35,417 nt of DNA from Acetobacter musti (GTDB lineage Bacteria; Pseudomonadota; Alphaproteobacteria; Acetobacterales; Acetobacteraceae): positions 1 through 35,417 of the forward strand of contig NZ_WOTB01000035.1 of NCBI RefSeq assembly GCF_011516835.1, in the 5' to 3' direction. Of the stretch, positions 7,644-15,869 are shown piece after piece. The notes below the pieces were generated by a model. The model made no database searches, was not told the origin of the DNA, and saw nothing but the letters and a program-made list of their open reading frames with translations. The stretch's first letter is position 1, and each line of letters begins with the position of its first letter. A program made the translations under genes and the position numbers.

Positions 7644-8836
7644 GTTTCAGAACAGCCGTCATCGGACGCCGGAGGTGGCTTCCGGCGCTGTTCTGCCTCT
7701 CCGGAGCGCTCATACGGCCCGCGTTCGCGACAGGCAACGAACAGATCATCATGATGGGAGCGGCGGCGCAGGCCAATGCCGGGCTGGTGATCTCGGTGGC
7801 GCAGCATGGCATGCTCGGGGAAAATCTCGACGCAATGGGCACCGTGATGTCCGAGGCGAGCCGTGTCGTTCGCATTCATCCGGCAGGATCCGGAAAAGTT
7901 CTGACGATAGCTGTTGTGCCCGGACAGCATGTCCGCAGGGACGAGGTCCTTCTCACGTATCAGAATCACTCCCTGCATCTGGTCCGCCTTGAGATGGCGA
8001 AGGCGCAGTCGGCGCTGTCGACGGCACGGGCGGCCTATCAGAATGCTGCCGCGGCTTACAGCCGGGGCCGTGAACTGGAAGGGACGACGGTTGCCGCCGG
8101 AGAAACCAGACGCCGTCTGGCTGCATTCAGAGCGGCAGATGATGATATTACGGCCCGGCAGGCTGATGTCGATACGCTGAAACATCAGCTTGAAGAAGAG
8201 TACAACTCCGTAACGGAATCAGACAGGGGGCAGACCAGCCCCGCGGATGAGGCATCCTCGATCATCTCGCCGACCGCGGGTGAGGTGCAGAGCGTGTCTG
8301 TCGGTGTCGCGGATGATATCTCGCCCGCGACGGAACTGGTGGATCTGGCCGACATGTCGTCGGTCTGGATCGTGTCGGACATCCTGCCGCAGGATGCGAC
8401 CCAGGTTGTCGAAGGAGGCGAGCAGACAACAGAACTTCCGGCAGACGGCGCAATGACGCTGCTGACGTCGAAGATAACGTCGGTCGGCGATCTGGCGGAC
8501 CCCGCGACCGGCCTTGTTCGTGTCATCAGCCGCGTATCCAACCCGGGTGGCCGTCTTCACCCGGGCATGTTTCTCAATACACATCTGCCAACCCGCAAAC
8601 AGATGGAGGGCATCATCGTGCCGGAAGGCGCGGTCACGGATATTGACGGTGTCAGCACTGTCTTTCTGCCCGCCGGACCCGACCGTTTCCGCCCGCGGGA
8701 GGTTCGTGTCGGTGCCGAAAGCGCGGGACGGAAGGTTATCGTTTCCGGTCTGGCGGCGGGCGACAAGGTCGTGACGCATGGCGCATTCGCCCTGAAAGCC
8801 ATCATGCAGATTTCCGATCTGTCCGACGGCGACTGA
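7640..8836 (+). CDS. RND periplasmic adaptor (membrane-fusion protein, CzcB/CusB type)
   Basis: The 398-residue protein starts at GTG 7640, overlapping the channel gene stop as GTGA, with AGGAG 7 bases upstream. A signal peptide (RRRWLPALFCLSGALIRPAFA) leads to the mature protein. The adaptor domains follow in order: lipoyl-like half with VVRIHPAGSGKVLTIAVVPGQHVRRDEVLLTY, an alpha-hairpin rich in Ala/Gln (about residues 115-190), the second lipoyl half (ISPTAGEVQSVSVGVADDISPATELVDLADMSSVW), and a beta-barrel with RVISRVSNPGGRLHPGMF. It bridges pump and channel. The metal cannot be fixed from this protein. Confidence 0.9.
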   Translation: MSFRTAVIGRRRWLPALFCLSGALIRPAFATGNEQIIMMGAAAQANAGLVISVAQHGMLGENLDAMGTVMSEASRVVRIHPAGSGKVLTIAVVPGQHVRRDEVLLTYQNHSLHLVRLEMAKAQSALSTARAAYQNAAAAYSRGRELEGTTVAAGETRRRLAAFRAADDDITARQADVDTLKHQLEEEYNSVTESDRGQTSPADEASSIISPTAGEVQSVSVGVADDISPATELVDLADMSSVWIVSDILPQDATQVVEGGEQTTELPADGAMTLLTSKITSVGDLADPATGLVRVISRVSNPGGRLHPGMFLNTHLPTRKQMEGIIVPEGAVTDIDGVSTVFLPAGPDRFRPREVRVGAESAGRKVIVSGLAAGDKVVTHGAFALKAIMQISDLSDGD

Positions 8837-8843
8837 CATCGCC

Positions 8844-11800
8844 ATGCGTGCCTTTATTTCTGCTCTTCAGACCCGACGCTGGCTGGTTCTCGGTGTACTT
8901 GGCCTGATTTTCATTGCCGGCTGCCTCACTGTGCGCGGCCTTCCCGTTGAGGCCGTGCCTGACATCTCGCCCAGACAGGTGCTCGTTTCCGTTGTTGCTC
9001 CGGGTCTTGCCACAGAAGAAGTCGAACGACTGATCACCTTTCCGATCGAGACCAGCATGGCGGGCCTGCCCGACATGACCGATCTCCGGTCCGTGTCGCG
9101 CTCCGGGGTTTCCGTCGTGTATGTCCAGTTCGCGGATGACACGGATATCAATCTTGACCGCACCCGCGTCGAGGAGCGGATCCAGCAGGCCCGGACCCTG
9201 ATTTCCGTGCCGGGAGTGAGCGTGAACATCGGTCCCCTGGCCACGGGTCTGGGCGAGATCATGCAGCTGCAGATCAGGGGGGACGACCATTCATTGATGG
9301 ATCTGAACCGCCTGATGACGTGGACGGTCGCACCGCAACTGAAACTGGTGCCCGGCGTGGTGGACGTCAATGTGAACGGGGGCGCGGAACAGACCTTTCA
9401 GGTGGCTCTCGATCAGGCCCGTCTTCTGGCGCTCGGCGTTTCGGTGGACGATATCTTCCGGGCCGTGGACGGCAACAACTCCGCATCCGGTGGCGGGTGG
9501 ATCGAGCATGACGAGGAGCAGCAGATCGTCGTCGGACGCGGTCTGATCGGCTCACTCGACGATTTTGGCTCCATTCCTGTCAGGACCAACGCCAACGGTT
9601 CCGCCATTTTCCTGCGCGATGTCGGACGCGTTTCGATGGGGCCGAGAACACGTCTGGGCGCTGTGACCCGCGACGGTCAGGGAGAGATCGTGATCGGTGT
9701 CGTCATGATGCGCATGGGCGCGAGCTCCGATGCGACGCTGGCGGCCATCAATGCGGCTTTACCCGGTATCCGGCAGTCCCTTCCGAAAGGAGTGACGCTT
9801 GAACCCTATTACGTGCGCTCGACGCTGACGGACAGCACGATCGCAACGGTGAAGGAAAACCTCGTGATCGGCGCGGTTCTCGTACTCGGCGTGCTGATTG
9901 TGGTGATCGGCGACTGGCGGGCGTCGCTGGTCATCGCCTCGGTCATTCCCTTCGCCCTCGTCTGCGCCATGACAGGAATGCGCGCCTTCGGGATTTCCGC
10001 CAACCTGCTGAGTCTGGGGGCCATCGATTTCGGCATGATCGTCGACAGTTCGCTGGTCGTGGTGGAAAACCTCATGACCCATCGCGCGCGCGATCGCGCC
10101 AGCGGCCAGAACACGCCGCTGACCACACTCGCGGTGTCGTCCGCCGCCGAAGTGCTCAGGCCCGTGAGCTTCGGCATCCTCGTCATCATCATGGTCTATC
10201 TGCCGATCCTGACCCTGCAGGCTATCGAGGGCAAAATGTTCCGCCCCATGGCGCAGACGGTCATCATGGCCCTCCTCGCCTCGCTCTTTTACTGCGTCGT
10301 CGGCGTGCCCGTCATCGCGGTGCTGGCGATGAAAGCCGACGGCCGCCACAACGACACGCGGCTGGTCGCCGCCCTGCGCCGCGCTTACGGGCCGATGCTG
10401 GGCTGGTGCGAGACCCGGCCGCGCACCCTCTTCGGCACGACGATCGCGATCTTCGGCGTGTCGGTCTGGATGAGTCTGCATCTGGGCGGCGAGTTTATTC
10501 CTTCCCTCGGCGAGGGAGCTCTGACGGTGACGACGACGCGCCTGCCGGGAATCTCGCTCTCCGAGGCCGTGAAGCAAGTCACCCTGCAGGAACGCATCCT
10601 GCACCGGTTTCCGGAAGTGACGAGCGTCGTGAGCAACACCGGGACGTCTGCGATCCCGACCGATCCGATGGGCGTCAACGAGACCGACAGCTTCATTTTC
10701 CTCAGGCCGCCATCGCAATGGACCACCGCGCGCACGCAGGAAGGCCTCGTCACGGCGATGAACCGGGTTCTGGACGACGAACTGCCGGGCGTGGCACAAT
10801 CATGGAGCCAGCCCGTTCAGATGCGGATGGATGATCTGCTGTCCGGCGTGCGCACACAGATCGCCGTCTCCATCTATGGCGACGATCTCGCCACGCTCGC
10901 GCGTCTCGGAGACAGGGTGGCGGCTGTCCTGCAGGCCATCCCCGGTGCAGCCGACGTTGCGCCGCAGGGAAAGGGAGGTGTTGCGTTCATCCATATCGAC
11001 ATCGACCGCAGACAGGCCGCTCGTCTTGGCGTCTCCCAACAGGAGGTTCTGAATGTGGTCGAAGCTGTGGGAGGCCATATCGGAAAGTCCGTCACGATCG
11101 GCGATGCCCTGATCAGCACGCAGGTTCGTTATGATCCGGCTCAGGTCGGCACACCGGACCAGATCGGCCGCCTCAGGATACGTCGCGCAGACGGACGCGG
11201 GGCGGTTCTGCTTCTAGAGGTGGCGAAGGTCACGGTGCAGGACGGACCACCACGCATCGGTCGGGACAATATCCGCCGTCGCCTGATCGTGCAGGCCAAT
11301 GTGCGCGGGCGTGATCTGAGTTCCTTTGTGACGGAAGCGCAGAAGGCCGTCAGCACGAAAGTCCGGCTGCCTGCGGGCTATCGCATGGTCTGGGCCGGGC
11401 AGTTCCAGAATCTGCGTTCGGCCATGGCGCGTCTGGAAGTTGTCGTGCCGATCGCGCTCGCGCTGATTTTCGCGCTGCTTGTCGCCGCCCTGAATTCCAT
11501 TCGACTGGCCGGACTCGTCTTCATCAATCTGCCTGTCGCCGCGACAGGCGGTATTCTGGCCCTCTTCCTGCGCGGGCTGCCGTTCAGCGTCTCAGCGGGG
11601 ATCGGCTTTATCGCCCTGTTCGGTGTGGCGGTTCTGAACGGTGTGGTGCTCGTGACCGCGATAAGCTCCCTGCGTCTGGCGGGAAAAGATGCGGTGCGCG
11701 CGGCGTTCGAAGCGGCTGAAGAGCGTTTCCGTCCGGTGATGGCGACCGCTCTCGTCGCCAGTCTGGGCTTCATTCCCATGGCTGTTTCGACCAGCGCCGG

Positions 11801-11921
11801 CGCTGAGGTCGAACGGCCATTGGCCACGGTTGTAATCGGTGGCCTGATCTCCTCGACGCTTCTGACGTTACTTGTGCTGCCGTCGCTCTATGCTCGTGTC
11901 ATGAAGAATCATGTCACATGA
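8844..11921 (+). CDS. Heavy-metal RND efflux pump, CzcA/CusA family
   Basis: The 1025-residue inner-membrane pump has the RND layout: TM1, large periplasmic loop, TM2-6, second loop, TM8-12. The TM4 motif GAIDFGMIVDSSLVVVEN carries Asp395, Asp401 and Glu408, the pattern of heavy-metal-exporting (HME) RND proteins rather than drug pumps. The porter segment QSWSQPVQMRMDDLLSGVRTQIAVSIYGDD resembles CzcA/CnrA-type pumps more than CusA, so cobalt, zinc, cadmium or nickel is more likely than copper or silver; this is inference. It starts 7 bases after the adaptor and its stop overlaps the regulator gene as ATGA. Confidence 0.95.
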   Translation: MRAFISALQTRRWLVLGVLGLIFIAGCLTVRGLPVEAVPDISPRQVLVSVVAPGLATEEVERLITFPIETSMAGLPDMTDLRSVSRSGVSVVYVQFADDTDINLDRTRVEERIQQARTLISVPGVSVNIGPLATGLGEIMQLQIRGDDHSLMDLNRLMTWTVAPQLKLVPGVVDVNVNGGAEQTFQVALDQARLLALGVSVDDIFRAVDGNNSASGGGWIEHDEEQQIVVGRGLIGSLDDFGSIPVRTNANGSAIFLRDVGRVSMGPRTRLGAVTRDGQGEIVIGVVMMRMGASSDATLAAINAALPGIRQSLPKGVTLEPYYVRSTLTDSTIATVKENLVIGAVLVLGVLIVVIGDWRASLVIASVIPFALVCAMTGMRAFGISANLLSLGAIDFGMIVDSSLVVVENLMTHRARDRASGQNTPLTTLAVSSAAEVLRPVSFGILVIIMVYLPILTLQAIEGKMFRPMAQTVIMALLASLFYCVVGVPVIAVLAMKADGRHNDTRLVAALRRAYGPMLGWCETRPRTLFGTTIAIFGVSVWMSLHLGGEFIPSLGEGALTVTTTRLPGISLSEAVKQVTLQERILHRFPEVTSVVSNTGTSAIPTDPMGVNETDSFIFLRPPSQWTTARTQEGLVTAMNRVLDDELPGVAQSWSQPVQMRMDDLLSGVRTQIAVSIYGDDLATLARLGDRVAAVLQAIPGAADVAPQGKGGVAFIHIDIDRRQAARLGVSQQEVLNVVEAVGGHIGKSVTIGDALISTQVRYDPAQVGTPDQIGRLRIRRADGRGAVLLLEVAKVTVQDGPPRIGRDNIRRRLIVQANVRGRDLSSFVTEAQKAVSTKVRLPAGYRMVWAGQFQNLRSAMARLEVVVPIALALIFALLVAALNSIRLAGLVFINLPVAATGGILALFLRGLPFSVSAGIGFIALFGVAVLNGVVLVTAISSLRLAGKDAVRAAFEAAEERFRPVMATALVASLGFIPMAVSTSAGAEVERPLATVVIGGLISSTLLTLLVLPSLYARVMKNHVT

Positions 11922-12586
11922 AAATCCTGATCATCGAAGATGAAAGCGCGCTTGGTTCGGCTGTCAGGGACCGTATCCGACAGGCAGGACATGTCGCCGA
12001 CTGGTTCAGAACCCTCTCCGACGCCCGTGCGGCCCTGCGAGCCTCATCCTATGATTTCCTATTGCTGGATCTCGGTCTTCCGGATGGCAATGGTCGGGAC
12101 CTGCTGCGGAAGATCCGTCGCGATCGTTCCCCGCTGGCGATCCTGATCACGACAGCGAGGGATCAGATCAGCGACAGGATTGCCGGATTATCGGACGGAG
12201 CGGACGACTATATCGTCAAACCTTATGATCTGGACGAACTCGTCGCCCGTATCGAGGCCGTCGCCCGGCGCTATGTGGCGCTCCCCGACACTGTCGTGAC
12301 GATTGGCGATATCGAGACTGATCTCTCCCGTCGGCAACTCAGACGCAACGGACAGGATGTCGATCTTTCCGCGCGGGAGTGGGCCATTGTCGAACTTCTT
12401 GCCCGTCGACCAGGCGCGCTGTGTAGCCGTGAGCAGATCGAAGACGCTCTTTATGGTCTCAGCGATGATGTGGAAAGCAATGCCATTGAGGTTTTCATCA
12501 GCCGGATACGCAAGAAAACAGAAGCAGGTCTGATCGTGACCGTCCGCGGACGGGGCTATAGCCTCACAGGAACGGCGTCACGGTGA
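11918..12586 (+). CDS. OmpR-family response regulator (metal efflux control)
   Basis: The 222-residue protein has a receiver domain with acidic pocket E7-D8, phosphoacceptor Asp51 (FLLLDLGLPDG) and a conserved Lys in IVKPYDLDEL. A winged-helix DNA-binding domain follows (DLSAREWAIVELLARRPGALCSREQIEDALYG, then VFISRIRKK and VTVRGRGYSL). Its ATG overlaps the pump stop, and its own stop overlaps the kinase start as GTGA. It most likely activates this efflux operon in response to periplasmic metal, as CzcR/CusR-type regulators do. Confidence 0.94.
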   Translation: MKILIIEDESALGSAVRDRIRQAGHVADWFRTLSDARAALRASSYDFLLLDLGLPDGNGRDLLRKIRRDRSPLAILITTARDQISDRIAGLSDGADDYIVKPYDLDELVARIEAVARRYVALPDTVVTIGDIETDLSRRQLRRNGQDVDLSAREWAIVELLARRPGALCSREQIEDALYGLSDDVESNAIEVFISRIRKKTEAGLIVTVRGRGYSLTGTASR

Positions 12587-13950
12587 AACGCTGGAGTCTG
12601 GCGTCCCGTGTCGTCTCAGGAACCCTGATCATTGTCCTTGGGGCGTTGGTGCTTCTCAGTGTTCTTGTCGCGGCCTTCACCCGTTACGAAGTTACGGAGC
12701 GTCTCGATAATTCCCTGCAGGAAGTAGCGGAGCGTCTGGAATTCGTTATTGGTGAATTGGATAAAAACGGTCCGACATCTGCCTTGCCGGGCGGACAGAT
12801 CGCACGCCTGCCTGGTGTGAATCGGCGCACTCTGGCCTATCAGATTGCTTCAACGGACGGTCAGCTTGAGGTTCGGTCGCAGAATGCACCGGAGACGCTG
12901 TTCGTTCCGCATCTGGAAACAGGATTTTACAATATTCCATCTTTCCGGGTGTATGTCGTTCCATCTGTCTCCGGTCATCATTACATTCTGGTGGGCGAGC
13001 CCACTTTTCACAGAACTGAAGCCGTCAGACGGGCTATTCTGATTTCAGTCCTGCCGATGGTGATCTTTTTCCCTGCGATCTGGCTTCTGGTCCGATGGCG
13101 CGTGCGTCGCGCCATGCAGCCCCTCACAAGTCTTCAGCAGGAAATCAGAAGCCGAGGCGGAGCGAATCTGACGCCTATTCCGCCGCTGGATCTGCCCGTA
13201 GAGCTTGTCGCGATCCACTCCGCCGTCAACCTTCTGCTGGAACGCCTGGAAATGGCACTTTCGACCGAACGTGCGTTCGCTGCCAATGCAGCCCATGAAC
13301 TTCGGAATCCGATCGGAGCTCTTCTGGCGCAGGTGCAGATTCTGAGAGGTTTGCTTCAGCACTCGGAACATGCAGAGCGAGCAACGACCATTATGCATCA
13401 GGCCCGCAGGATTGGCCGGATGATGGAAAAACTACTTCAACTGTCACGCGTAACGTCGGGGATCGCCCTTACAGAAGACCGATTTGATCTGGTGCCTGTC
13501 ATACGGTTTCTGGCGCAGGAACTTGAGCGGGAAAAAAGCCAGACTATTGAATTGTCAGGCGCGTCTCATCTCATGATTCGGGGGGACATGGACACCGCTG
13601 GAATCCTGTTTCGCAATCTTCTGGAAAACGCAGTCCTTCATGGCTCGTCACTACAACCGGTGCGTCTGCTTGTCACAGACGACTCAAGGGTTCTGATCTC
13701 CAATGATTGCGATCCACTCACGCCGGAAATTTTGCAGGATATGGAAAAGCCTTTCGTGAGAGGAAAAACAGACGCCGAGGGGAGCGGTCTCGGGCTCGCG
13801 ATAGTTCGACAGGTCTCTCTTCAACTTCAGGCTGATATCACGGTAACCTCCCCTATACCGGGAAAAACAAGAGGTATTATCGTTACAGTTCATTTCCCAC
13901 CCGGCAATACCGGTGCCAATGCAAGATCTGAAAAGATCAAAGCAATATGA
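12583..13950 (+). CDS. Sensor histidine kinase (partner of the efflux regulator)
   Basis: The 455-residue kinase starts with GTG overlapping the regulator stop. TM1 spans about residues 12-32, a short periplasmic sensor region follows to about 148, and TM2 spans about 151-170. A HAMP-like linker comes next. The dimerization helix holds the phosphoacceptor His238 in NAAHELRNPIGAL, and the ATPase domain has the N box FRNLLENAVLHG (about 343-354) and G box GSGLGLAIV (about 400-408). It would autophosphorylate on sensing metal and phosphorylate the upstream regulator. The periplasmic region has two adjacent His residues (GHHY, about 131-134) that could bind metal, which is speculative. Confidence 0.94.
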   Translation: MKRWSLASRVVSGTLIIVLGALVLLSVLVAAFTRYEVTERLDNSLQEVAERLEFVIGELDKNGPTSALPGGQIARLPGVNRRTLAYQIASTDGQLEVRSQNAPETLFVPHLETGFYNIPSFRVYVVPSVSGHHYILVGEPTFHRTEAVRRAILISVLPMVIFFPAIWLLVRWRVRRAMQPLTSLQQEIRSRGGANLTPIPPLDLPVELVAIHSAVNLLLERLEMALSTERAFAANAAHELRNPIGALLAQVQILRGLLQHSEHAERATTIMHQARRIGRMMEKLLQLSRVTSGIALTEDRFDLVPVIRFLAQELEREKSQTIELSGASHLMIRGDMDTAGILFRNLLENAVLHGSSLQPVRLLVTDDSRVLISNDCDPLTPEILQDMEKPFVRGKTDAEGSGLGLAIVRQVSLQLQADITVTSPIPGKTRGIIVTVHFPPGNTGANARSEKIKAI

Positions 13951-14220
13951 TCTACCGGCTGTTCATGGAGCCGTGGTGAGGAACACCAGGCTGTCACCGA
14001 ATTGCACCCTCACCCTCAGGCTGCTGAGTTATGATTTCCGGCGAAGCTGTGCATCGGGACTTCTGCGGGGAGCGGCGCGGATTGCACGGTCTATAATCCA
14101 CTGGCTGACAAGCTGGTACACATAGTTTCACCGGACTGTCTGCTTGTGGAGAGCTTGAAGCCATCGTTCTATGACCGACATGAGGCGTAAGCAGCCATCA
14201 TTGCAAAACGCGTTACCTTC
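13951..14220. other. Junction between efflux operon and T4SS block
   Basis: This 270-bp stretch lies between the convergent ends of the sensor kinase (plus) and the last T4SS gene (minus). Short frames give no recognisable product. I see no tRNA, no obvious attachment repeat and no strong terminator. If the T4SS belongs to an integrated element, a boundary or a decayed gene could lie here. Confidence 0.4.
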
Positions 14221-14559
14221 TCAGTTCTGCCACCCCGGCACCACGGACCACGCATCCTTCAGAGCTGCCGTTACGACCCCGAGATCCTTGCCCGTCGTCT
14301 CCTGCCGGTAGCGCTTGTCGCCTGACAGAGCATAATACCGCTCTCTCAGGGCTACGATGTCGCCGGTAAACTGCCGTGCATAACCTCGAAGCACTGCCAT
14401 CGCGTACGTCTCCTCCTCGCGATACTGCATTATGTGGTCGCGATAAGCCTCGATCGTCTCGATTGAATCTGTATCCGGCTCGATCCGGATCAGTTCAGCG
14501 AGAGCATTATGGACGTCATCATCCGAAATATGGACGTCATCATCCGAAATTGCCGTCAT
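14221..14559 (-). CDS. Small protein of unknown function, end of T4SS operon
   Basis: The 112-residue acidic, soluble protein starts at ATG 14559-14557, overlapping the stop of the DUF1173-like gene as ATGA. No signal peptide or membrane segment is visible. Its N-terminus contains the heptad ISDDDVH twice in a row, encoded by an exact 21-bp tandem duplication (14509-14550). The rest is helical and charged (LRGYARQFTGDIVALRERYYALSGDKRYRQ). I do not recognise a family. Coupling to the DUF1173-like and DotL genes suggests it belongs to the same transfer system. Confidence 0.75.
   Translation of the reverse strand: MTAISDDDVHISDDDVHNALAELIRIEPDTDSIETIEAYRDHIMQYREEETYAMAVLRGYARQFTGDIVALRERYYALSGDKRYRQETTGKDLGVVTAALKDAWSVVPGWQN
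14509..14550 (-). repeat. 21-bp exact tandem duplication inside the small terminal gene
   Basis: Two adjacent copies at 14509-14529 and 14530-14550 share all 21 bases, each beginning ATGGACGTCATC on the plus strand. The unit is a multiple of three, so the frame is kept and the product gains a second copy of ISDDDVH. Confidence 0.95.
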
Positions 14560-15869
14560 GGGGTGCCTCTGTTTCGGGCTGGCGGAAAAGCAGGAATGCC
14601 GGTTCGTGTGATTGCGTCCCATGACCACCAGCCTCCTGCCCCGAAGGTGGTGTTGTAGTAATCCTCTTTCTCCGCACGCCGGGCCATGTAAGCCTCATCC
14701 GTGCGTCCAAAGACTTCCATGGGATAGCCGGCACTCCTGACGGTGTCCTGGAGAATGAAGTCCGGAAAGACCAGATCCTCCCCGGCATCGAAACGAAGTG
14801 GTTTCTCGAAAGTTCTGTCCGCCGCCACGAGAGCTTCCGCGACCGCCAGCTCATAACTGCTCTCGACCGGGATCATTTCTGGCGAGACCGTCATCAGAGC
14901 AGCCGTCCTGACTTCCGCCTGAATCCAGCCCTTCCAGCGACTGTCCGGCTTTGTGATGTGCTGCGCGGTCACATAGAGCAAAGCGGCCACCCGTGCCTGG
15001 CGCTCTGCCTCTGGCAGTGCAAGCGTTGCGGCCGCCAGCCGGTGCGACCGGGCGAGGCGGTTTCTCTCGGCGGCCGGCAATGTCAGAAAACAGCGATACC
15101 CGTTGCGCTGGCCGGTCAGAGTCAGAGTGAAGTCGTTCCCGCGCCCCTGTTCGATAGCATCGACAAACCCGGCCAGGAAAAGGTGGTTTTCCTTTCCTTC
15201 AGCCCGGACAATCGCGTGTAGACGCCGCGCAAATCCTTCGTGATCCGGGGCGACCGGGCAAAGGAGATCGGACAGGGGTCTTTTCTGTGTCCTGATCCGC
15301 GTTCCGGCCGAGGCCACCCGCCCAAGAGCAGCAGGCATGGTGCGATGCCCCGCAAACTGCGGCTTCCACTCGGCGAGGCCGGCGCGCTCCCACAGGAGAT
15401 TGAGCAGTCCGAGCGGCGACATTCGGCGCTGTCTGGTTCGACCCGGCCGGTCGGGAGCAGGCAGAGGCGTTTCATCGACCGGCTGCGGCGGTCCTTTCCG
15501 ACGCAGACCGATGGAGAGGGTAACGGACACATCCCCGTCCTCCTCTTCCCGGATCACACTGGACACATAGCCGGCACGGCCGCTCTTCCCGGGATCGGGT
15601 TTGAAGAAGGGGCATGTCTTTTCATGCAGTGGCCCTTCATGTGGCCAGACGGCGAGATGATAGCTGTCACTGTCGGCCCGGTAGCGGATCTGCAGCGGCA
15701 GGACTGCGCCGCGATGCCGGCACAGACATCGTGCCTTGTCGGCCCGCGCCGCCTTGCGGCTCTCATCATATTTCGCCTTCAGGCGGCGCTCCCAGCGTTC
15801 GGGATCGCTCTGGCGCCATTCAAGCCGGAAACGCTCGCCGCCGGGCAGGATGATGATTGTGTCACTCAT
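14556..15869 (-). CDS. DUF1173-like T4SS-associated protein with possible nuclease-like C-terminus
   Basis: The 437-residue soluble protein has an N-terminal Cys/His cluster (C48-x-C50-x-H52 and H82-x3-C86) that could bind zinc. A central Arg-rich helical region follows. The C-terminus reads LVFPDFILQD, then YPMEVFGRTDEAYMARRAEKEDYY. The C-terminal pattern (Asp370, then Glu385 on a hydrophobic strand, then Tyr394 and Lys401) recalls PD-(D/E)XK nuclease-like folds, though the usual lysine after Glu is absent. I place it in the DUF1173 group from memory. Its start overlaps the DotL stop as ATGA, tying it to the coupling ATPase. Function is unknown; a role in processing or recognising transferred DNA is a guess. 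Confidence 0.8.
   Translation of the reverse strand: MSDTIIILPGGERFRLEWRQSDPERWERRLKAKYDESRKAARADKARCLCRHRGAVLPLQIRYRADSDSYHLAVWPHEGPLHEKTCPFFKPDPGKSGRAGYVSSVIREEEDGDVSVTLSIGLRRKGPPQPVDETPLPAPDRPGRTRQRRMSPLGLLNLLWERAGLAEWKPQFAGHRTMPAALGRVASAGTRIRTQKRPLSDLLCPVAPDHEGFARRLHAIVRAEGKENHLFLAGFVDAIEQGRGNDFTLTLTGQRNGYRCFLTLPAAERNRLARSHRLAAATLALPEAERQARVAALLYVTAQHITKPDSRWKGWIQAEVRTAALMTVSPEMIPVESSYELAVAEALVAADRTFEKPLRFDAGEDLVFPDFILQDTVRSAGYPMEVFGRTDEAYMARRAEKEDYYNTTFGAGGWWSWDAITRTGIPAFPPARNRGTP

Noticed and set aside
9759..10799. 346-codon open frame on the minus strand
   Set aside because: It is antisense to the RND pump gene. His/Asp/Arg-rich translation without any domain.
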